DNA of 64,000 bases, taken from Adenophora triphylla var. japonica (lineage: Eukaryota; Streptophyta; Magnoliopsida; Asterales; Campanulaceae). Below, piece after piece: positions 1-10,993 of the stretch. The notes under the pieces were generated by a model, which was not told where the DNA came from, searched no databases, and was given only the letters and a program-made list of their open reading frames with translations. Position 1 is the stretch's first letter. Each line of letters starts with the position of its first letter. The stretch covers positions 124,001-188,000 of the forward strand of contig JAFEMH010002601.1 in NCBI GenBank assembly GCA_022495995.1, read 5' to 3'. Both the position numbers and the translations under genes were made by a program.

Positions 1-1710
1 GAAGAAGCTCATAACCGCTTTGTTGAGCCCATGAGAGCTCGGGGAATCGCATTACTTCGTCGAGAGGACTGTTCTTACGAAGAAATCACTGAAGAAGGTA
101 ACAATGAGATTGGATCTGTTTCTCCTGCTCAGCCTACTCAGCCCAGCTACAATGCTATGCCTCCTCCCGTAAGCTATGCCTCGCGCCCCGATAAAATGCC
201 ATCTCCGGGAATGATTGTGAATGCCCAAGGAAGGTTTCCTTCCCCATCCTCTCAAATGTATAACCAAGTTGCTCAGCAGGGTGTTAGCAAGAGTGGTAGC
301 CAACCATCGAACTTCTTCGATCTTACTTCCTCTCCAGCTCCCAATGCCATAATGCCGCAGGCTCAATATGGATCTCAGTTCCAAGCAAGCTACTCCCAAC
401 CTCAGTTCAGTATGTACCCCGACAGTTTTCAGTATGGTCAGTCTAATCTGCAGCAAAATGGTCAGTATCGTCTTTCAGGGAGGCAGATTTGTCAAGACAG
501 TATTCCACAGTATCTGCAGTCTCAGCTCCAAGGCAACTTTCCTCAGCCCGTAGTTTGCTCTCCTCTCACCCAACACCTGTATGGTTCCACCCCGTATTCA
601 GCTCCTTGCATTAGTACCGGATTTTCTACTCTTGGCCAGTTTGGAGGTCAGTCAGTGCAGTTCAATCCCCAAAATCCCAGTGTTCAGTTCAATGGTTATG
701 ACATGTATGGGAACAGGATCCCCAGCTCAATTAGTTTATTAGAGAGCAATATCAATATCCCCAGTACTTTTGGTCTTCCTTCGGTTGCCCTGCCCATTAG
801 ATCTGCTCCCGAGTTCCCAGTACCGTCTTCAGCAGTGGCTCCTGCTATTCCCCAGATTTCGGGTTTGACTCCAGAAGTGACAGCTTTATTGAAGCAGATG
901 CAGCAGCAAATCTACAGATTGACTGTGGGTACTAGTGGTCTAAAGGTGGTGGACCCGACTCAAGTAACGCCCCTGCCTCATAAGTTTAAGATGCCAAAGA
1001 TGGATTTTGATGGTACGGCCTGCCCAAAGACTCATGTGGATACATACGTCATGACAATGGGTGCGATGGGCTGCACGCCCGAGTTTATGGCTTCTCATTT
1101 TCATCTGACTTTGAAAGGACCAGTGCTCACTTGGTTTTTGGCCTTGAAACAAGAATGCCACTCCACCTGGAGCCAGATCACAGAGACCTTCTTGGAGAAG
1201 TATAGAGGCAATCTAGAATGGCATACCACCCGGGACGACTTAGTGGGAACCATTCAGAAGAACGACGAGTCGATCACAGAATTTTATAAGCGGTGGAATG
1301 CCAAGCTTAACGAACTGTCGGAGCCAATCCCCCTTCAAGATCAGAAATATATCTTCTTGTCATACGTAAATCCAGTATTAAGGGAGGCTATTGGAAAAGG
1401 TTGGTATCCAGATTTGCGAAAGATGGTTGGAATGGGTGCTAGAAGTGAGAACAGGCTGTTTAATCTCACCCCAAATGCAAATGTCGGCGGTAGTAGCGGA
1501 AGTGGAGGATTCAGGTACCAGACAACTAACCCAATCTCTGCCATGGCTTCGAAGGGAAGAGAAGCGGCTAAGGACAACATCATCAATAATCTGCAAGGAG
1601 GAGGTAATAATGGGCCTAATAATGGGAGATTCCAGCCAAAGACGCAATGAAAGTTTGATGACTTGGGCATGACTACGGAATAGGTTTACAATGTATTTCT
1701 CAGGACCGGT
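1..1710 (+). pseudogene. gag: Element A gag (N-terminus outside window)
   Basis: The frame is open from base 1, so the ATG at 31 is probably internal. The first ~280 residues are rich in Q, P, S and Y. The retrotransposon gag (capsid-like) domain follows at about 960-1470, with recognisable GPVLTWF, FLEKYRGNLEW and WNAKLNEL segments. Element G encodes the same domain at 58301-60023. The product would form the cytoplasmic capsid particle that packages element RNA. An in-frame TGA at 1648 and a TAG at 1681 break the frame before the zinc-knuckle segment. Both could be C-to-T or G-to-A changes. Confidence 0.88.
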
Positions 1711-2529
1711 ATGATAAGGCCGCTGGAGAACTACAATCCTGCTAATCCCAATCCCAATGTTGACACAAGCAAATATTGTCGGTTCCATCAGTACCCGGGG
1801 CACACCACCAATACTTTCTTCACCCGCAAGAGGATTATCCAAGGGCTTGTAGATGAAAAGAAGATTGAAAAGTCCCCTCGTCCTAACGTCGTCAACAACC
1901 CTTTGCCCAGCAACAACGTGAATCTCATCGACTTTGGTGAAGATTACTTTGTCAATGTAATAGAGTTTGGGGAGTCTGTAAATGGAGACGTTAGTGATGA
2001 TTGTAATGAAGTTATGACTGATGTAATTCCCTGTTCCAATGAAATGAAAGACAACTTTTGCTACGTCTTGTATCTTGATAATTTGTATGATTTGAATAAT
2101 GCTGTTGAATATGATGATTATGAAGAACGTTTGGTTGTCAAAGCTATATCCTCTATGGTTCCTAGAGAGTCCCCAATCTCTTTGAAGGAACTCAGGATAG
2201 CAGCTAACATGGAGGTGCCATTGTCCGTGAATGAGATAAGACAGGCAGTGTGGCCATATAGCACTCGTCCTGCTCCGATTACGCTAGCCGAACTCAAAGA
2301 GGCCAGTAAAAACTTTGTGGTTGAAAATAATCAAGAGGTTAATCTGTTGACTCGATCTGGAAGAATGTTGGGAATGGATAATGCTGATCCATCTGGGAAA
2401 GGCAAGGGAGTTGCGATTTCGAATCCCCAGGCCTCTCAAGAACCCTACAAATCAGCAGGAAGTGAGGAAATCCGTGAGGACCCGATTTTGACACAATTGA
2501 AGAGTACCCAAGCTGATATCTCTTTATAG
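1711..2529 (+). pseudogene. gag: Element A gag C-terminus: degenerate zinc knuckle and acidic linker
   Basis: It continues the same reading frame as gag after the two stops. Near 1774-1830 a CRFHQYPGHTTN motif corresponds to the CCHC-like knuckle of Tat gag proteins (C-x2-H...GH...C); the last cysteine is lost here but kept in element G (60220-60265). The remainder is an acidic linker of about 220 residues without a recognised fold. It ends at an in-frame TAG (2527), after which the frame continues into protease. Confidence 0.75.
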
Positions 2530-2994
2530 TCTCTGCTCACATCCTCCTACCCCCACAAGCTAAAATTGGAAGAGGCTCTGTCCAAAACCAAAGTGTCTGT
2601 CAATGCCACTCCAGATGAGGCCTGCCAACTGATCGGAACGGCCCAATATGGAAACATTATTACTTTTACCGACCTTGATCTGCCTGTTTACGGTTCAAAG
2701 CATAATGAGTCTCTACACATCACTGTGCCACTGGAGGGGCATCGAATCCCCCAGGTGTTGGTGGACAATGGGTCGGCCATGAACGTTCTTCCCGCCAAAA
2801 TGATGAGTATGCTAGACATTGACGCACAGAGCCTTAAACCATCTAACCAGACCATAAAGGCCTACGATTCCACGTCCAGGGCAGTGTTGGGGATAGTCTC
2901 TTTGAATTTGTTATTTGGGAGTAAAGAGATGGCAATAGAGTTCCAAGTCATCGACATTCCTGTCACGTTCTCAGCGCTATTGTGTAGGCCGTAG
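2530..2994 (+). pseudogene. Element A aspartic protease
   Basis: The active-site segment VLVDNGSAMNVLP lies near 2755-2793. It matches the D-[NS]-G-[ST] form used by Tat retropepsins, followed by a conserved YDSTSRAVLG flap-like region. The enzyme would cut the Gag-Pol polyprotein inside the particle. A TAG at 2992 interrupts a C-R-P segment that continues in frame as I-H-E-I-G. The upstream boundary is approximate because the protein would have been made as part of a fusion. Confidence 0.82.
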
Positions 2995-4527
2995 ATTCAT
3001 GAAATCGGAGTAGTAGCATCCACCCTCCACCATTGTTTGAAGTTTGTGCAAGACGGAGTTTTGACAACCATCTATGGGGATAGCGTCACTATTGGGGAGA
3101 CCAGTACCAATACCATGCCATTGATGGAAATCAAACTTGACCAGGAGAACCTGATGCTCAGTGGATTCACGATAGAAAAGCCTAAAGGGCAGGTCTGCAC
3201 TATAGATTTGACAACTTCCTCGGACATGATTCCCCCTGTGTTGAAAATGATGAGAGGCATGAGCTACATCCCTGGTCCGGGGCTAGGAAAACGACAACAG
3301 GGACCATGCAAGCTTGAGATGCCAGAACCTAAGAGAAACAGGCGAGGCCTGGGATATGTGGTGACCGGAGAAGACAAAGCGTACGATAAAGCCGAAGCGC
3401 TTAAAGAAAGGATGACCTCAGCTGCTGGTAAGAGATACAAGAGGCATAAAATGCGCCCGTACAGCTGGTCCCTGAATAAGCACTTTGTCAAAGAGGATGG
3501 GGAAATGTTCGTTTGCCCGGAGCCGAAACTGAGCCAAGCGAAAGAAAGGTTGAGAACAATTCGGAGGTTTGCCAACAGTCAAAACCCGGTAAAGGAAATG
3601 CTTGTCATTATGCCCAGAAGACCCGGTGTCACTGCCACATATGAGAACAGATACCATTTCTGGGGGCCCAATTATGTCAACCAGTTCGAGAAGCTTGCTC
3701 TGGATGAGCTTATCATACACAAGATCTGCGGCGCAGACCCCGTAGACATTGATGGTGACTTGGCAGATTTGTTCAAGGATCAGGGGCTATCAGAGCCTGA
3801 GAGCGGTATGTTTACAGAGAAGATACCTGCAGAAGGATTTGTTGTAGCTAAAGATCCCGGGGTTTTGATCAACTTTGCCTCTGAAAATGAGGTGGTGGCC
3901 GTGTTGGAATTTGATAAGGATCCTGTTGTGAATCTGAACAGTTTGGAGACCGTTGCAGAGAGGCCGTTGCAGAACTGGGCTTCATTCCACGGACCGGTCG
4001 CTGACAGGGAGACTATGATCAAAAAACTAGGGCTCAAGCCTCGTCCCAGTCCCTCTGCATCTAAATTTGTCCCCCGTGTCCTGAGTCATTCCCTTGAATC
4101 CCTTGTGATTGAGTTCGAGTCCTCCGATCGGTCTGACGTCCTCACGACGGAAGACCGTCGTCGTGTTGTAGACACTGTTTTTCCTTTCGCTCTGAATAAA
4201 ATGGTCGATCTTTCTGAGTATCCCGTAATTGCAAATCTAACAATTGAACGCTTAACCAAAAATAATCATCAAGATTTAAAGCTAATTAAGCCGAATTCAA
4301 TTGAAGATAATGCAGACTTAATAGAAGAGCAAATTTTAGAAAATAATTCAAAGCAAGTTTGCGAGCAAAAGGAAAGCCGGGCCCAAGCTGCCGATGTGGT
4401 ATTGACAACGGTGAACCTGGGAACAGCTGAGGAACCCAAAAAAATGCAGATTGGTAGCTTCTTCTACGGAGTTGAACGGGTTGCCCTGATTGAGTTGCTT
4501 AAAGAGTTTGTGGACGTCTTTGCCTAG
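2995..4527 (+). pseudogene. Element A protease-RT spacer with G-patch-like motif
   Basis: It is in the same frame as protease. A short glycine-rich run, YIPGPGLGKRQQG (about 3268-3306), resembles a G-patch. Such segments are common between protease and RT in this group of plant elements. The following ~400 residues are charged and not recognisable as a fold. A second, degenerate half (4100-4400) is AT-richer and may be an inserted or fast-evolving spacer. The segment ends at an in-frame TAG (4525) just before the conserved start of RT. Confidence 0.65.
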
Positions 4528-5508
4528 TCCTACAAATACATGTACGGGTTGGATACATCTATTGTAGAGCACCGGATACCCCTGGATCCAGAGATCAAGC
4601 CAATCAAGCAAAAATTGAGGCGGATCAAGCCCGAGTGGTCCTTACAAGTCAAAGAAGAGATTGAGAAACTCCTACGGGTGGGCTTTATCAAAGTGATTGA
4701 ATACCCGACTTGGCTGGAAAACATCGTAACGGTCACAAAAGCGAATGGAAAGGTTCGGGTTTGTGTAGACTTTCGAGATCTCAACAAGGCTAGTCCCAAA
4801 GATGACTTCCCCTTGCCCAACATTGACATGCTGGTGGATGCAACTGCGAACTATGAGGTCAAGTCCTTCGTTGATGGCTTTGTGGGTTATAACCAGATTA
4901 AAATGGCCGAGGAAGATCAAGACAAGACAGCATTTACCACTCCCTGGGGCACTTATTGCAACACCGTAATGCCGTTTGGGCTGAAGAATGTTGGGGCTAC
5001 CTACCAGAGAGCCGTCACTACCCTGTTCCACGACATGATCCACAAGGAGATTGAAGTGTACGTTGATGATATGTTTATTCACTCGAAAGGGTCAGATGGA
5101 CCGCATTTCACTGATTTAAGGAAGTTCTTCAATAGACTTCGGGAGCACTCCATGAGACTAAATCCAGCCAAGTGCACCTTTGGGGTTATTCGCGGCAAGG
5201 TCTTGGGGTATTTGGTCACAGAGCGCGGCATCGAAGTAGACCCTAGAAAAGTCAAGGCAATTGTTGAAATGAAGCTGCCCAGAACTGTCTCCAAAGTAAA
5301 AGGTTTCATGGGCCGTCTACAGTACATCAGCCGATTCATCAACCAGCTAACCTCCATGTGTGAGCCAATCTTTAAGATATTGAAGAAGAATCAGGAAGTG
5401 ATTTGGAATGAGGAATGCCAGCTAGCTTTGAGAGAATTAAAGCTTACCTCGTTAATCCCCCCATTCTTTGTCCACCTCACGGGAGCAAGCCTTTACTGCT
5501 ATACTTGA
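4528..5508 (+). pseudogene. Element A reverse transcriptase
   Basis: All main RT blocks are readable: KVRVCVDFRDLNKA (about 4759-4800), FPLPNID, a degenerate catalytic block A (FVDGFVGYNQI), MPFGLKNVGATYQR, and catalytic YVDDM at 5059-5073. The thumb/connection segment LGYLVTERGIEVDP follows at about 5206-5247. The enzyme would copy element RNA into DNA in the particle. A single-base loss near 5427 moves the downstream RNase H into another frame, so the frame here ends artificially at 5508. Confidence 0.9.
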
Positions 5509-5925
5509 CGGTCACAGACACAGCCATTGGGGCCATGCTAGCTCAAGAGAAGAAGGATTCCAAGATTGAGAATACCATCTACTTTGTCAGCCGCAAATTC
5601 TAAGGTAGCGAGTTGAATTACTCTGCCCTAGAGAAGACGTGTGCAGCTCTGGTTTGGATAGTTGGAAAGCTAAAGCACTACATGCTATCCCATATAGTAC
5701 ATCTGGTCTCAAAAATGGACCCCATCAGATACCTGTTTCAGGGTGACAGAGGCAACATTTCCACCAGATTGGCAAAATGGACCTTCTTCCTAGCTGAATT
5801 TGATATTAAATATGTGATCCGGAAATCAATCAAGGGACAGGCTTTGGCAGATCAATTGGCTGATTCCCCCAGCACGAAAGCCCGAGGACCAGATCTCCAG
5901 TTTCCAGATGAGGGGATTTTTGACA
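5421..5925 (+). pseudogene. Element A RNase H (Ty3/gypsy type)
   Basis: After the frameshift near 5427 the frame reads through the RNase H core with LLLYLTVTDTAIGAMLAQ (about 5490-5543) and ALEKTCAALVW (about 5628-5660). It then runs into the tether segment with RLAKWTFFLAEFDIKY, typical of gypsy RT/RNase H. A TAA at 5601 breaks the frame. The domain would degrade the RNA strand during reverse transcription. It sits directly between RT and a second RNase H. Confidence 0.82.
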
Positions 5926-6499
5926 TAGAAAATGGCAAACGGTGGCAGCTATTCTTTGACAGTGTAGCGAACAAAAGAGGTAACGGCATCGGGATGGTAC
6001 TAGTAGACCCGAATGACATGCATACCCCCATAGCTATCAAGCTAAACTTCTTGGTTACCAACAACGTAGCCGAATATGAAGCTTGCATAGCCGGTCTTGA
6101 GGCTGCCCTTGAGCGACATGTGGATGAGTTGGAAGTGTTTGGTGATTCCCAACTGATAATAAATTAAGCCGCCAACAGATGGAAAACTACAGATCCGTGT
6201 CTCCAGAGGTACCATGCTTACATTGCAGAGCTCGTCGGCCAATTCAAGGAAGTGTCATTCCAATTCCTGCCACGAGATAAGAACAGATTTGCCGATGCAC
6301 TAGCTACTCTGGCCTCTTTGGTAGAAATCCTAGAAGGAAAGTCAATCAAACCGTTCAGGGTTGGCAGGCGAGAAAAACCTGCATACTGTTGTGAAATAGA
6401 GATCGAAACCGTCAATGAGCCGTGGTACAACCAGATCTTCCAATATCTCAAGCATGGTGAAGTGTCCTTCCCCGTTGATAAAGAAAAGAGACCTAAAAG
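5926..6499 (+). pseudogene. Element A second, archaeal-type RNase H (aRH)
   Basis: The segment WQLFFDSVANKRGNGIG (about 5944-5994), the EYEACIAGLEAALE block (about 6070-6112) and GDSQLI (about 6141-6158) supply the D-E-D acidic residues of a type-I RNase H fold. The distal FLPRDKNRFADALA (about 6264-6305) supplies the last D. A second RNase H between the gypsy RNase H and integrase is a known mark of the Tat lineage. A TAA at 6165 and a frameshift near 6500 break it. Confidence 0.85.
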
Positions 6500-7593
6500 T
6501 TATTCATGCCAAAAGTCTGCAATCTTTGAAAAGATTATCGGCTCAGTACGTCATACTTGGCAATGAGTTATGGAAGAAAAGGGAAGGTAGCCCTCTCCTG
6601 CTCTGTATCAACAAAGAAAAGGCTCAGAGAGAAATGGAAGATGTCCACAACGGCGCCTGCGGACCTCACATGAACGCTCGATCCCTTATACATAGCATTA
6701 TCAGACTAGGCTACTTCTGGATCACTATGGAGACTGATTGTATTCAATTTGTGCGGACTTGTGATAAGTGCCAGCAGTTCTCCAACCTAAATCAAATTCC
6801 TCCTCATGATCTATACTGTATGACAACTCCTTGGCCCTTTGCAACGTAGGGGATTGATGTCATCAGGAAGATAACTCCATCAGGGAGCAATGGACATTCA
6901 TTTGTTTTGGTCGCGATATTCACGAAGTGGGTGGAAGCCATGTCCTATAAAGTGCTCACAGCCAAGAAGGTAGCTCGCTTCATAAAGGAGCAAATCTTTT
7001 GCCGCTACGGAGTCCCGAATGAGATCATTTCTGACAATGGAACCCATTTCGAAGGAGAAACTGATCGGTTGCTCACTGAATACAGGGTCAAACGCCATAA
7101 GTCTTCACCATACAGACCATAAACAAATGGTACTGTTGAGGCTGCTAATAAGAACCTGGAGAGAATCATAAAGAAGATGGCCGAGCGAGGAAGGGATTGG
7201 CCGGAGAAGCTGCATTTAGCATTGTGGGGCTATCGCACTTCAATTCGAACCGCCACCGGTGCAACTCCATATGCCTTGACCTTCGGAATGGAGGTTGTCA
7301 TGCCCATTGAGCTAGAAATTCCATCCCTCAGGGTATTGCTCGAGAATGAGGTAAATGAGATAGAATGCCTCCAAAGTCGGTACAACGAGCTGGCACTGTT
7401 AGACGAACGCAGATTAAAGGCCATGGAGCATAATCAGGCATATCAGAAGAGAATGGCCCGTGCTTTTGACAAAAGAGTGAAGCCCAGGGACATCAAGGTT
7501 GGTGATCTGGTTCTCAAGATGAAACCCGCAAATCAGAACAGTGCATAGGGCAAGTGGGCACCTGTCTGGGTCGGACCGTTTCTAGTAAGGAAG
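6500..7593 (+). pseudogene. Element A integrase, 5' part, split by element B
   Basis: The zinc-binding domain (H-N-G-A-C-G-P-H then CDKCQ) lies at about 6640-6775. The catalytic core has D in GIDVI (about 6856), D in SDNGTHF (7033) and E in TVEAANKN (7138), close to the usual D,D-35-E spacing. The C-terminal segment has GDLVLKM (about 7501-7521) and ends at WVGPFLVRK, exactly where the LTR of B begins. In-frame stops are at 6847, 7120 and 7546. The last residues of the domain resume at 17159 on the far side of B. Confidence 0.9.
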
Positions 7594-9351
7594 TGTAAGT
7601 ACGCCAATCCAATTCGCGATCCCTTTTTAGGTGCATTTTAAATGATAAAATTGCACTAAGGGGCGTTTTGGTAAATTCCCGGTCCATTCCGAGACTTCCG
7701 GGAACTTTTTATAAGTTTCCCGCGAAGGAAGTATATTTTAGTATTTTTCCCGGACTAAAGGACCTAAAAGGAATTAATCAGTTTGGACCTTTAGGGTATC
7801 AACCCGGAATGTTCCAGAATCTGGTTTTGGCGCCAGAATCGGTTATTGGCGTTCCCAGTCGTGCGACAGCTTGAGGCATGGAAATTGGATACGTTAGGTC
7901 GTGCGACCAACTAATCCAATTTCCCAATTTACGTATAAATATCCAATGCCTTTCATTTGTCAAGGGGGGCTCTCACAATCTCACACACAGTAACACACAC
8001 AACCTCACCCTTTCTCTCTCTATTCGTAAAACTCACAGATCTCTCCTCTCTCTTTCTCCTCTCTCTCTCTCTATACGCAGCTTCTTCCCCAAACAAACTC
8101 CGGCCGTCTCCTTCACCCATCTCCCTCACCGGCGACTACACCTCTCAACCTTCTTCACCAAATCTCTCAATCCTCTTCACCAATTCCCCTTCAACCGATC
8201 CCAATTTCCACCAAAACCACGACCTAATTTCCTCCTTCAATTCCCGATCTGAATCTCTCAATCTCTCTCGCCATTAGCTGCTCTCCACCCAAAACCAATC
8301 GTCCTGAAATCCAATTGAACGAATATCTCACCGGCACCTTCCCTACCTTCTACTCCGGCAACAATCCAACCCCTATCTCTAAACTAAAGTCGCCCTTACC
8401 TGGTTCTATCATTCTCCCTACCCAAAGCCGACGACCACAACCTTTTTCCCCTGTTCCGGAGCCAAGCCTGTTCAACACATCTGCATACTGGAAATCACTC
8501 AAGCGACTCAACCTGGGATCTGTGTTCGTGAAGCTGATTGAAGAATTCGATACCTAACGTGGTATCGAATTCGTGGACTACGAGGGTAACGATTTCCTCA
8601 CTTTTATCTCTCATTTACTATTATTTGTTTCATTGCAATTGATATTCCCCGGACTTGATAATTAGACTCTATCTGTCCCCCAATTATCCAGTCCCAACTG
8701 CCGATCTCTCTGTTTAATTAGCTTTGCTTGGTTTTGTGGATGTTAATAATGTGAATTGTGGGATTTGTTAATTATTGGCCAAGGGAGTGTGGATCTCCCT
8801 ATATCCACATCCTCTTGGTCAAATCCATTGTGACTTCATTGTTTCTGGATTATTTGGATATTGTGTTGGGATTTGATTTAATTTTTGTTGGATCTGTGCT
8901 CACATTGTAAGGTTCCTGCAGACGGTCAACTCGTGTCACGCGACACAATTGGACAGTTGGAGTCCTGTGTCATGCGACACAAGTGGCTATCTGCAGAGAC
9001 CACATTTCAGTTGTAAGTATTGTTTCATTTCTCGATGTAAAGTGGGATGTGGCCTCCCAGAGTCAATAGCCTACAAAGTTGTATTCCCCTTTGTTGAGTA
9101 ATAAAACAAAGCACTATTATGCATTTTGTATATATCTTGTCATACACACTTTGCACACACATTTGGATGATTGGATAGTTGAACATTGAAAGACTCGTCT
9201 TAGGACGAGGCGTGTTGGGTGAACTCTCGGTTCTTCCCAACACGTAACTTGACCCCCGAACCCACTTTCTCTGTCAAAAAGGTTTTCAATGTTTCCTCTT
9301 AAAAATGGCGTGGCGACTCCTTTATTTTCTTTTTCGGCGAGCGCACATTCA
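7594..9351 (+). repeat. Element B 5' LTR (1758 bp)
   Basis: It matches 15402-17158 along its full length. It contains a TATA box (7934-7941), a CT-rich stretch after it, two GTCGTGCGAC mini-hairpins (7858-7867, 7898-7907) and two related motifs (8935-8944, 8969-8978). A TGGCGACTCC copy of the primer site lies inside its 3' end (about 9312-9321). Apparent open frames at 7878-8557 fall in CT-rich leader sequence and are not convincing genes. Confidence 0.93.
7934..7941 (+). promoter_or_regulatory. TATA box of B 5' LTR
   Basis: The sequence is TATAAATA, about 340 bp into the LTR. It is followed by a pyrimidine-rich stretch suitable for transcription initiation. The same box is found in the partner LTR at 15743-15750. 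Confidence 0.7.
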
Positions 9352-9352
9352 G

Positions 9353-9370
9353 TGGCGACTCCGCTGGGGA
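9353..9370 (+). other. Primer-binding site of element B
   Basis: TGGCGACTCCGCTGGGGA begins one base after the LTR. It resembles the Arg-tRNA-type primer site described for Ogre-like Tat elements; the tRNA identity is from memory of the family and was not checked here. Confidence 0.75.
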
Positions 9371-10503
9371 TTGGAAACTTGTTTTTCAAAAAAGTGGGTC
9401 AGACTTTCGTGATTGTTCAACATTTATTCCATTCACTTGTGTGTGCATTATTTGTGACATCATATGTGTATAAATGCATTTTACGTGCTTTGCTTTATTC
9501 CTTTCCCCCCTGGTGTCCCATCTTTGTTGATTATGTTGCTGATGCTGGGGCTGAGATGTGACATTGTGCTTGGAGGCTGGGGCTGTTTATACTGCTTTTG
9601 TTCAGATTCTGGAAAGGTGACCACTTCTGTCACGCGACATAGCTAGCCTCATTAGTCCTGTGTCACGCGACAGAAGTGGCCACTCTGCAGGTTGTGAGTT
9701 CCAGTTCAGCTGCGATTGTGGGCAATCCCAATGATCAATGTTATTGATCCCTGATTATTGTATCTCTGTGGGGTGTGTGCGTGTGTTGTTTTTTCTTTAT
9801 CACCCCTTTTCAAATATAAAATAAAAAAAAATAAAAAAATAAAAAATCATCATTTTCGCAAATAAAGGAACATAGCCATCCCGCACACTACTTCACGTAG
9901 ATCTAGAGCCCTCGGGTGCGATTGACGGCATCGCGGACGGTGATGTACGTCGCCTACGCTTGAGCGCCTAATATCAAACCTATCCCCTAGCGCGTTATAG
10001 GTGGCACCACACATTTAAACCTCACCCAAAACGGTTGGTTTTTGACACGACATTTTCAAATACACTAAAATGAATTGTTTCAAAAATTTATAATAAGCTT
10101 TCGTACCTTCCCCAAACCCTAGTACGTGTGGGCATGTTGCCATCGCAACATGGTTTCACGAGAGGACATGTCGTTCCCACGGAATGTTCTAACGAGAGAT
10201 CATGTCGCTTTGTCAACGTGCACCGACGAGAGGTCATGCCGGATTTTTCCTTGAAATTCTTCAGGAATACTCGTTATACTGCCCAAATTTCTCCAGAAAT
10301 TGGGGCTGCTCGTTCGTCCCATAAATGATTTGGTTTTGTTTAGGTATTATCGCCTATTATTAATTTTGACTCAACGCATTTGGTGTGTTTTTGGATGATG
10401 TGTCGATAGGTTCCCCCGAGGTCTAGACTGCGTGAATAAAGGCTTATCCTTTTCCAACCGTCTCTAGGACTTAAAACACCGATTTCTACTCGAACAATAA
10501 TAA
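9371..10503 (+). other. Element B leader, non-coding
   Basis: There is no convincing coding region. It contains an inverted repeat (9621-9679) and an A/T-rich run (about 9815-9850). About 9880-10330 is GC-richer sequence with repeated words such as CACGAGAGG/ACGAGAG. In autonomous relatives this position would hold the 5' UTR before gag. Confidence 0.6.
9621..9679. repeat. Inverted repeat with two GTCACGCGAC motifs in B leader
   Basis: Arms CCACTTCTGTC (9621-9631) and GACAGAAGTGG (9669-9679) are perfectly complementary. Each arm runs into a GTCACGCGAC motif (9629-9638, 9662-9671). Folded as RNA this gives an 11-bp stem close behind the primer site, where packaging or dimerisation signals often lie (inference). 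Confidence 0.7.
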
Positions 10504-10993
10504 TTGTTGCACGAGTCCGTCTCCTTTCCCGTTCTTCCCTCTCCCGTACCTCCTCGAAATTCCCTATCCTCCGACTTATACACGCTCTCACCTCTTCACC
10601 TTTGCAAGGATATGGCAAGTTGGGTGCATGCTCCTGTGCCCGGTGTTCAATTGATCCATATCCTCGAGGCAGAAGCAGCTCAAAGGTCCAAGCGGTTGTT
10701 TATCTTATTCGGTGTCCGAGATGCTCGGTGCAGAAAAGATTATGGCCCACCAGTCTGGAGGTTCGTAGCCCATGGGTCAGCAGAGTGCAAATGGTGCGTC
10801 CATCGAAAAGTTGCGAGCTACCCTCGATGATGTTTTTCCTCGCGAGCGGGAGGCCCGGGTACTTGCTCAGATTGTTAAAGATAAGGAGGGCGATTTGCGA
10901 ATGACAAAAAGATCGAGAAGGGTCCTCACCGCACCGATGGCAACGATGCTCTCCCTCCCATCCAATGTTGAAGAAGTCAATCAGTCCTCGTAG
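10504..10993 (+). other. Weak open segments in element B, possible eroded gag start
   Basis: Short overlapping frames cover this stretch. One, at 10772-10993, encodes about 73 residues rich in charged amino acids (REREARVLAQIVKDKEGD). It has no recognised domain. It sits where gag would begin in an autonomous relative and ends where sequence shared with element G starts (about 10965). It may be a relic of a gag N-terminus; I would not annotate a gene. Confidence 0.3.

Noticed and set aside
940..1842. Minus-strand frames opposite A gag
   Set aside because: Shadow frames of the gag coding strand with no domain.
7878..8557. Frames of 80-124 residues in the B LTR, repeated at 15687-16365
   Set aside because: They lie in CT-rich LTR leader and are identical only because the LTRs are duplicates. 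The residues are low-complexity S/L/P/T, and A's diverged LTR does not keep the frames.
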